From Candidatus Poribacteria bacterium (GTDB lineage Bacteria > Poribacteria > WGA-4E > WGA-3G): a stretch of DNA of 5,435 bases. Shown here in pieces: positions 1-4,316 of this stretch. The stretch covers positions 1-5,435 of the forward strand of contig JAPPDN010000848.1 of the NCBI GenBank assembly GCA_028824575.1, in the 5' to 3' direction. The position numbers were made by a program, and so were the translations under genes. The notes beneath the pieces are model-generated. The model was given only the letters and a program-made list of their open reading frames with translations, searched no databases and was not told where the DNA came from. Position 1 is the stretch's first letter. Every line of letters starts with the position of its first letter.

Positions 1-812
1 ATGCAGAAGCCTTAGAATTTTGGGAAGAAAACGGTTATGTTGTTGTGCCAGAGGCGGTACCTCTTGAGAATTGCCGCGCCGCCGAACAAGCCGTCTGGGA
101 TTTTCTTGAAATGGATGGCGATGATCCGGACAGTTGGTATCCGGATCCGCCGCGCCGGAGCATCATGGTAGAAATTTATCAGCACCAAGCGTTATGGAAT
201 AACCGCCAATACCCTCGCATTCATCAGGCGTTCTCAGAGATTTGGGAAAACGATAAACTCTGGGTCAGTTTCGATCGCGCGAGTATGAATCCGCCTGAGC
301 GTCCGAATTATGAATTCACCGGTCCTTACCTACATTGGGATATGTCGTTAGACAGTATGCCAGTGCGTTTAAAGGTGCAGGGTGTGCTATATCTGGCGGA
401 TACGCCGGGCAATCAAGGCGCGTTTACCTGTATTCCGGGTTTCCATCGGAAGTTGGAAGCGTGGTTGAACGACCTGCCTGAGGATGCAAACCCACGGGAA
501 GTCGTACGGGAATACCAGTCGGAGGCAGTGCCGGTTGCAGGGAAAGCAGGCGATCTGGTGATCTGGCATAGTGCATTACCGCACGGCAGCAGCCCGAACT
601 CCGCGGAACGTCCACGAATGGCGCAGTACATCACGATGTCACCGGCACCAAATGATGGCAAGGATACAAGTGAAGGTCGTGTTAACGGATGGCGCGAAAG
701 GTTAACAGGGCTCGGAAGAGAGACGAAAGAGAAGGAGCATCACCATGGTAAGACTGCCGAATTGACACCTTTAGGCAAGAAACTCCTCGGACTTGAACCG
801 TGGGTTGCGTAA
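1..812 (+). CDS. Phytanoyl-CoA dioxygenase (PhyH) family protein, 5'-truncated
   Basis: This is a non-haem Fe(II)/2-oxoglutarate-dependent oxygenase of the PhyH family, probably cytosolic; the substrate cannot be read from sequence. The frame is open to the left edge (first full codon at 3), and the residues FWEENGYVVVPEAVP are a typical PhyH N-terminus. The GTG at 45 is therefore internal and only a few N-terminal residues are missing. About 269 residues are visible. The metal ligands appear as HWD (His codon 333, Asp codon 339) and the distal His in LPHGS (codon 582). The arginine in ERPRM (codon 609 or 615) is the expected 2-oxoglutarate anchor. GDLVIWHS before the distal His is also typical of the family. 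The tail has a KEKEHHHGK linker and ends TPLGKKLLGLEPW. The family hydroxylates varied substrates, and large expansions occur in some marine bacteria, so phytanoyl-CoA should not be assumed. No partner gene is visible, and a 306-nt gap separates it from cydA. Confidence 0.9.
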   Translation, partial: AEALEFWEENGYVVVPEAVPLENCRAAEQAVWDFLEMDGDDPDSWYPDPPRRSIMVEIYQHQALWNNRQYPRIHQAFSEIWENDKLWVSFDRASMNPPERPNYEFTGPYLHWDMSLDSMPVRLKVQGVLYLADTPGNQGAFTCIPGFHRKLEAWLNDLPEDANPREVVREYQSEAVPVAGKAGDLVIWHSALPHGSSPNSAERPRMAQYITMSPAPNDGKDTSEGRVNGWRERLTGLGRETKEKEHHHGKTAELTPLGKKLLGLEPWVA

Positions 813-967
813 TGCTTCTTTGTTGTTAGGAGCGGATGGTTCATTGTTCTGGGAATTTTCGTCTGCAAACTGTCAGTTTATGTGCTGCCAGACGTAATCT
901 AACAGATATGCTGTTTAGCGTTGCAAATGTCCGGTGTCCATTGAATCTTGGTGTTCAGTTTTCAATA

Positions 968-1026
968 ATCAGTTGTCGGTTAAAAAACAGAATTGATGTA
1001 TAAGCAATCCGTAACTGACAACTGAT
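968..1026. repeat. 15-bp inverted repeat with a 29-nt loop
   Basis: ATCAGTTGTCGGTTA (968-982) is the reverse complement of TAACTGACAACTGAT (1012-1026) except at one position, which would be a G-U pair in plus-strand RNA. The loop is 983-1011. The right arm is the first half of a heptamer tract whose second half (1026-1040) is an identical copy of that arm, so two mutually exclusive hairpins are possible. No T-tract follows, so this is not an ordinary intrinsic terminator. It lies 78 nt or more upstream of the cydA start. Confidence 0.7.
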
Positions 1027-1044
1027 AACTGACAACTGATAACC
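1013..1044. repeat. Tandem heptamer tract (AACTGAY x4)
   Basis: Four 7-bp units follow each other: AACTGAC, AACTGAT, AACTGAC, AACTGAT, then a partial AACC. The C/T alternation makes a perfect 14-bp dimeric repeat. A related, degenerate piece (GACTGCTGATGGCTGATAACC, ending in the same CTGATAACC) occurs at 4049-4069. Short heptameric repeats of this kind are dispersed in some bacterial genomes, notably cyanobacteria; their function is unknown. Confidence 0.8.
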
Positions 1045-1103
1045 CTCACTTAATAAATGGGGTGGGTGCTTGGAGCCACTCGCTGGTGTGCAGCTCGTGC
1101 ATG

Positions 1104-1109
1104 AAGGAG
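1104..1109 (+). promoter_or_regulatory. Shine-Dalgarno site of cydA
   Basis: AAGGAG lies 9 nt before the ATG at 1119. It decides the cydA start. The same frame is open further upstream, to a GTG at 1062 and an ATG at 1101, but neither of those has a ribosome binding site, and the extra residues would not match the family N-terminus. Confidence 0.8.
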
Positions 1110-1118
1110 AGCACTCTC

Positions 1119-2417
1119 ATGACAGATTTATTAGCAGCACGCGCACAAATGGCGATGTCCCTTGCATTTCACATCATTTTCGCAGCAGTCGGGATAGCGA
1201 TGCCGCTGCTAATGGTAATTGCCGAAGGATTGTGGCTCAAAACACGTGAGGAAGTCTACCTAACGCTGGCGAAACAGTGGGCAAAAGGCACGGCTATCAT
1301 GTTCGCTGTCGGCGCAGTCTCAGGAACCGTTTTGTCTTTTGAACTCGGCTTGTTATGGCCCAATTTCATGGCTTACGCCGGCCCGATCATCGGCATGCCG
1401 TTTTCGCTGGAAGGGTTTGCATTCTTCTTAGAAGCAATCTTCTTAGGGCTTTATCTCTATGGTTGGGACCGTATCCCAAAATTAGCGCACTGGTTTGCAG
1501 GGATGATGGTGCTACTCGGTGGTACTTTTTCCGGCATCTTCGTTGTTACTGCCAACGCATGGATGAACACGCCTACTGGGTTCTCAATCGTTGATGGTAA
1601 GGTTACAAACGTGGATCCGATTGCGGCAATGTTGAACCCCTCTTCATTCAGCCAGGCACTTCACATGACGATCGCTGCATTCCTCGCAGTCGGATTTGCG
1701 GTAGCCGGCATCCACGCCTATTTTCTCAGACGCGATCCCGATAACCTGTTCCATCGTCGGGCGTTTACGATTGCCTTAAGTGTGGGTGCGGTGTTCGCCC
1801 TCCTCCAACCGATTTCGGGGGACATCAGTGCCAAGCGCGTCGCAAAATACCAACCTATCAAACTTGCAGCAATGGAGGCACAATGGGAGACAGAGCGCGG
1901 CGCACCCTTGCGCATCGGTGGGATTCCCGATGAAGATGCCGAAGAAACACGATACGCACTTGAGATTCCAAAAGCACTCAGTTTCCTCGCACATTTTGAC
2001 TTCGACGCAGAAATCATGGGGCTCAAGGAAGTGCCGCGCGAAGATCGTCCACCGGTGACAATCGTGCATTTCGCATTTCAGATTATGGTCGCCTGTGGAA
2101 TCGTCTTGATTACCGTCGGTATCATTGGAGGCTGGCTTGCGTGGAAACACAAAAGTCTACCAACCCAACGCTGGTATCTTCGGTTCGTTACGTTCTGCAC
2201 GCCCCTCGGATTTATTGCGATTGAAGCGGGTTGGACAGTCACAGAGGTCGGACGGCAACCGTGGGTTATCTACAATATCATGCGCACAGCAGATGCGGTG
2301 ACCCCGATGCCGAACCTCGTTGTTCCCTTTGTCAGTTTTACGGTGCTTTACATTTTTCTTTCAATTATTGTTTTCATCCTCATGCGCCGACATATCTTCC
2401 AGAGTCCTCGCTTGTAA
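1119..2417 (+). CDS. cydA: Cytochrome bd quinol oxidase subunit I
   Basis: This membrane subunit carries the quinol site and the haems b558, b595 and d of the bd oxidase, which reduces O2 to water with electrons from quinol. The 432-residue protein shows the family hallmarks: His18 in MAMSLAFHII (E. coli His19, b595), Glu98 and Glu105 in LEGFAFFLEAIF (E. coli Glu99/Glu107), GWDR at 115-118, His182 in QALHMT (His186, b558), and Met323 in FQIMVACG (Met393, b558). The Q-loop has KLAAMEAQW (Lys248, Glu253, matching Lys252/Glu257). GWTVTEVGRQPW (371-382) is also characteristic. About nine hydrophobic segments are visible. It is about 90 residues shorter than E. coli CydA (522), mainly through lack of the C-terminal Q-loop insertion, so it belongs to the short-Q-loop class. 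That class includes cyanide-insensitive CioA-type oxidases, but cyanide resistance cannot be inferred. The start at 1119 is supported by the AAGGAG site and the N-terminal alignment. cydB follows after 129 nt. Confidence 0.96.
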   Translation: MTDLLAARAQMAMSLAFHIIFAAVGIAMPLLMVIAEGLWLKTREEVYLTLAKQWAKGTAIMFAVGAVSGTVLSFELGLLWPNFMAYAGPIIGMPFSLEGFAFFLEAIFLGLYLYGWDRIPKLAHWFAGMMVLLGGTFSGIFVVTANAWMNTPTGFSIVDGKVTNVDPIAAMLNPSSFSQALHMTIAAFLAVGFAVAGIHAYFLRRDPDNLFHRRAFTIALSVGAVFALLQPISGDISAKRVAKYQPIKLAAMEAQWETERGAPLRIGGIPDEDAEETRYALEIPKALSFLAHFDFDAEIMGLKEVPREDRPPVTIVHFAFQIMVACGIVLITVGIIGGWLAWKHKSLPTQRWYLRFVTFCTPLGFIAIEAGWTVTEVGRQPWVIYNIMRTADAVTPMPNLVVPFVSFTVLYIFLSIIVFILMRRHIFQSPRL

Positions 2418-2546
2418 GGTTGTGCAAGATTGGACGTGTGGCGGAGGTTCCACCATTCTTCCCTTCTTCCACACTTCCATTCCTACGGATTTTTTTTGCA
2501 AGATGTCCTCTAACTTTGAGTGTTGCTAAGAGGTGAAGAGAGTCCT
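2418..2546. other. cydA-cydB intergenic spacer with direct repeat and T-run
   Basis: The 129-nt gap is long for two subunits of one complex. It holds a GTGTGG/CCACAC inverted repeat (2436-2441 with 2469-2474, 27-nt loop), a pyrimidine-rich stretch, and eight T (2490-2497) that do not directly follow a strong hairpin. An 8-bp direct repeat TGCAAGAT (2423-2430 and 2497-2504) flanks the central 66 nt. The spacer could be an RNA processing or attenuation site or a small insertion; nothing decides this. Confidence 0.5.
2531..2536 (+). promoter_or_regulatory. Shine-Dalgarno site of cydB
   Basis: AGGTGA, within a purine-rich stretch, ends 10 nt before the ATG at 2547. It supports that ATG over the in-frame GTG at 2520, which lacks a ribosome binding site and would add nine polar residues before the first membrane helix. 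Confidence 0.65.
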
Positions 2547-3587
2547 ATGTTGCCCCTTGAACTCTGCATCGCAGGCGTGATGCTTATCTCCTTGATTATC
2601 TATATGCTGACGGGTGGCGCAGATTTTGGGGGCGGGATCTGGGATCTGTTCGCGACCGGTCCGCGGGCAAAATCACAACGCGCACTCATCACACAAGCCA
2701 TTGCCCCTATCTGGGAAGCGAATCACGTCTGGCTAATTGTGATTGTCGTGCTGCTTTTCGTGGCATTTCCTGTCGCATTCGCGGCGATTAGCACAGCGTT
2801 ACACATTCCACTGACGTTGATGCTCATCGGGATTGTGCTGCGTGGCTCGGCTTTTGTATTTCGGACCTACGATGTCCAATCGGATACAACACACCGCCGT
2901 TGGAGTCGAGTATTCGCCGTGGCAAGTGCTATCACACCTGTGATGTTGGGGATTACGTTGGGCGCGGTTGCCTCCGGCACAATGCACGTTGATATAGAAA
3001 GCGGACAGGTAGACACCAATTTCATATCAGCGTGGTTTGCACCGTTTCCGTTTGCAATCGGGTTCTTCACCTTGACGCTCTGCGCGTTGCTCGCGGCAGT
3101 GTATCTCACATTGGAGACGGATGACAGCGCGTTGCAAGAAGACTTTCGGCGACGTGCCCTCATCGCTGCAGTGAGTGTCGGCGCGATGGCGGGACTGAGT
3201 TTTATCTTATCTGCTGATGGTGCGCCAACAATTCGACGCGGACTCGGTAATGCACCTTGGTCAATCCCGTTTCATATCTTAACAGGTGCCGTCGCACTGT
3301 GGGCGATCTGGACAATTTGGAACCGTCAATTTCGCCTTGCACGTATTCTCGTCCCGATACAGGTCACGCTCATCGTCTTCGGTTGGGGGTTAGCACAGTA
3401 TCCCTATCTTGTCACACCGGATTTAACCTTTTCAAACACAGCCGCACCAGATGCAGTACTGCGTCCGATACTGATTGTGTTAGGTGTAGGTGGTGTGCTG
3501 TTAGTGCCTGCTTTCTGGTATCTTTACGCTGTGTTTAAAGGCACAGCTCGGAAGAAGAGGCAAACTGAAGAGGAGATTGGTACTTAA
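2547..3587 (+). CDS. cydB: Cytochrome bd quinol oxidase subunit II
   Basis: This is the second core membrane subunit of the bd oxidase. It carries no b558 ligand and pairs with CydA to form the functional heterodimer. The 346-residue protein is of usual length. The N-terminal helix leads into GGADFGGGIWDLF, where Asp26 corresponds to the conserved E. coli Asp29. PIWEANHVW (54-62) is the counterpart of PHWDGNQVW: Trp56 is kept and Glu57 replaces Asp58, a substitution common outside the E. coli group. VLRGSAFVFRTYD (97-109) is also typical. About eight hydrophobic segments are visible and the C-terminus is basic (KGTARKKRQ). The chosen ATG has a Shine-Dalgarno site and puts the first helix close to the N-terminus. 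It is probably co-transcribed with cydA despite the 129-nt spacer. No CydX-like small subunit or cydCD is seen downstream; the next DNA is a repeat array. Confidence 0.95.
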   Translation: MLPLELCIAGVMLISLIIYMLTGGADFGGGIWDLFATGPRAKSQRALITQAIAPIWEANHVWLIVIVVLLFVAFPVAFAAISTALHIPLTLMLIGIVLRGSAFVFRTYDVQSDTTHRRWSRVFAVASAITPVMLGITLGAVASGTMHVDIESGQVDTNFISAWFAPFPFAIGFFTLTLCALLAAVYLTLETDDSALQEDFRRRALIAAVSVGAMAGLSFILSADGAPTIRRGLGNAPWSIPFHILTGAVALWAIWTIWNRQFRLARILVPIQVTLIVFGWGLAQYPYLVTPDLTFSNTAAPDAVLRPILIVLGVGGVLLVPAFWYLYAVFKGTARKKRQTEEEIGT

Positions 3588-3608
3588 TTAACATGAGTGG
3601 GATGAAAA

Positions 3609-3682
3609 CGCCATTCCGATTCCACTCGGCAGATATAGCGACTGCCTCAAACGAGACAGATGGAATTCGCTACCAAATGGCG
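3609..3682. repeat. 74-bp structured repeat, copy 1 of 3
   Basis: The ends are a 7-bp inverted repeat, CGCCATT (3609-3615) and AATGGCG (3676-3682). Inside are the small hairpin CCGA-TTCCAC-TCGG and a 7-bp stem with AAAC loop, CTGCCTC/GAGACAG. The flanking TAGCGA/TCGCTA arms pair around a bulge. It differs from copy 2 only at unit position 22 (C instead of T). It begins 21 nt after the cydB stop. Confidence 0.92.
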
Positions 3683-3691
3683 TGATGAGAA

Positions 3692-3765
3692 CGCCATTCC
3701 GATTCCACTCGGTAGATATAGCGACTGCCTCAAACGAGACAGATGGAATTCGCTACCAAATGGCG
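3692..3765. repeat. 74-bp structured repeat, copy 2 of 3
   Basis: It is identical to copy 1 except for T at unit position 22, which gives GGTAG able to pair with CTACC near the 3' end. It is separated from copy 1 by 9 nt (TGATGAGAA) and from copy 3 by 10 nt (CTCCTGAAAA). The spacers share a TGARAA end, as does the DNA just before copy 1 (GATGAAAA), so the true unit may be about 80-84 bp. Confidence 0.92.
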
Positions 3766-3775
3766 CTCCTGAAAA

Positions 3776-3849
3776 TGCCATTCCGATTCCACTCGGTAGA
3801 TATAGCGACTGTCTCAAACGAGACAGATGAAATTCGCTACCAAATGGCA
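3776..3849. repeat. 74-bp structured repeat, copy 3 of 3
   Basis: This is the most diverged copy, with four changes relative to copy 2. The outer pair C1-G74 becomes T1-A74, a compensatory change; with flanking bases the outer stem is a perfect 9-bp inverted repeat, AATGCCATT (3774-3782) and AATGGCATT (3843-3851). The inner stem becomes perfect, CTGTCTC-AAAC-GAGACAG (unit position 37, C to T). Unit position 55 changes from G to A. Confidence 0.92.
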
Positions 3850-3872
3850 TTCTAAATATTATAGAATTTTTT
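3849..3872 (+). terminator. Possible intrinsic terminator after cydB and the repeats
   Basis: ATTCTA (3849-3854) pairs with TAGAAT (3862-3867) around a 7-nt loop. A T-run (3867-3872) follows, with a further T-rich stretch just beyond. The stem is weak because it has only one G-C pair. The strong stem of repeat copy 3 lies directly upstream and could contribute to termination of a cydAB transcript. Confidence 0.4.
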
Positions 3873-3976
3873 GTATTTTTTGTCAAATTTATTTTTTTTC
3901 AAGTCCAAAACGACTAATTCCGAAAAAATCCTCCAAAGAAGATAGATTGAAAGCGTTAGTAGAAAAAGACATTTCA

Positions 3977-4007
3977 AATAGTATACTCACTTGCGATAAT
4001 AGTATAC
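3977..4007. repeat. Phased 10-bp direct repeat AATAGTATAC
   Basis: AATAGTATAC occurs at 3977-3986 and again at 3998-4007, exactly 21 bp apart, about two helical turns. Each ends in the palindrome GTATAC. This spacing would suit two protein-binding half-sites on one face of the DNA, but the surroundings are AT-rich and no regulator is visible, so chance is possible. Confidence 0.4.
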
Positions 4008-4116
4008 CCTATTCTGTGCCGCATCCTGCCAAATCACCATCAAGGTCTGACTGCTGATGGCTGATAACCGTTCCTCAAAAAGTTTAATTGAATAAATTAG
4101 AGAAAAATCTGTTTAA

Positions 4117-4240
4117 TATAGTAAAGCCCATAATTATTTGGACGCGCGATTGATCGTAGGGGCTGGGTAACCCAGCCCTTACGAGCAGGCAATGTGGGTT
4201 GCTATCGTGGTGTGTCAATTTATTTTCGTGCTTTACTATA
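4117..4240. mobile_element. MITE-like element, 124 bp, with terminal inverted repeats
   Basis: The ends are an 11-bp perfect inverted repeat, TATAGTAAAGC (4117-4127) and GCTTTACTATA (4230-4240). Imperfect similarity between the arms continues for about 30 bp (roughly 20 matches). The outermost TA on each side could be a TA target duplication, as made by IS630/Tc1-mariner-type transposases. The element has no coding capacity and is centred on a GC-rich palindrome. It is most likely a non-autonomous miniature transposable element or another dispersed repeat; family membership is inferred from structure alone. Confidence 0.65.
4154..4184. repeat. 31-bp near-perfect GC-rich palindrome
   Basis: The arms TCGTAGGGGCTGGGT (4154-4168) and ACCCAGCCCTTACGA (4170-4184) pair around a single central A, with one G-T wobble (4159 with 4179). 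In RNA the loop would open to about three or five bases. The stem is far more GC-rich than the surrounding DNA and lies inside the MITE-like element. No T-run follows on either strand, so an ordinary intrinsic terminator is unlikely. Confidence 0.85.
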
Positions 4241-4242
4241 AT
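4237..4242 (+). promoter_or_regulatory. Possible -10 box at the right end of the MITE-like element
   Basis: A consensus TATAAT spans the junction between the right terminal repeat and flanking DNA, 74 nt before the permease ATG. No convincing -35 hexamer lies 16-18 bp upstream. It could drive the permease gene if a weak or alternative -35 is used; the call rests on the -10 match alone. Confidence 0.25.
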
Positions 4243-4316
4243 AAAGGATTGAGTGAGAATCAGCTTTCCAACAGAACGGCAAAAAGCACTTCGTCTTGAA
4301 TACTCGGTATATACTT

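Larger units (their letters stand above)
813..1118. other. Intergenic region upstream of cydA
   Basis: This 306-nt stretch has no convincing gene. It probably holds the end of the dioxygenase transcript and the cydA promoter and leader. It contains a 6-bp inverted repeat CGTCTG/CAGACG (860-865 with 889-894), a small AACAG/CTGTT hairpin (901-905 with 911-915), the larger inverted repeat and heptamer tract listed separately, and the cydA ribosome binding site. A TATAAG hexamer at 999-1004 could be a -10 box, but no good -35 lies 16-18 bp upstream, so no promoter is called. Confidence 0.6.
3588..4316. other. Gene-free, repeat-rich region between cydB and the permease
   Basis: This 729-nt stretch has no convincing gene. 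In order it holds three tandem 74-bp structured repeats (3609-3849), a possible terminator (3849-3872), AT-rich DNA with a phased 10-bp direct repeat (3977-4007), a degenerate heptamer remnant (4049-4069), a MITE-like element (4117-4240), and a 76-nt leader before the permease. The short open frames here either run through the repeats or are AT-rich without recognisable domains. Confidence 0.7.

Noticed and set aside
999..1004. TATAAG as a -10 box for cydA
   Set aside because: The nearest -35-like hexamer (TTGTCG at 973-978) is 20 bp away and lies in the inverted repeat; the match is too poor to call a promoter.
1062..1118. N-terminal extension of CydA from the GTG at 1062
   Set aside because: The 19 extra residues do not resemble a CydA N-terminus, and the ATG at 1119 has a well-placed AAGGAG site.
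3609..3682. The 74-nt repeat as a tRNA or tRNA-like gene
   Set aside because: Its length, closed outer stem and a small T-arm-like hairpin on the minus strand are suggestive, but the central stem is too long, and there is no proper D-arm, anticodon arm or TTCRANY loop.
3609..3849. The triple repeat as a CRISPR array
   Set aside because: The repeated unit is 74 nt and the spacers are only 9-10 nt and similar to each other, the opposite of CRISPR architecture; no cas gene is present.
3827..4057. Plus-strand open frame of 76 codons after the repeats
   Set aside because: It starts inside repeat copy 3, has no ribosome binding site, runs through AT-rich DNA and the phased repeats, and shows no recognisable domain.
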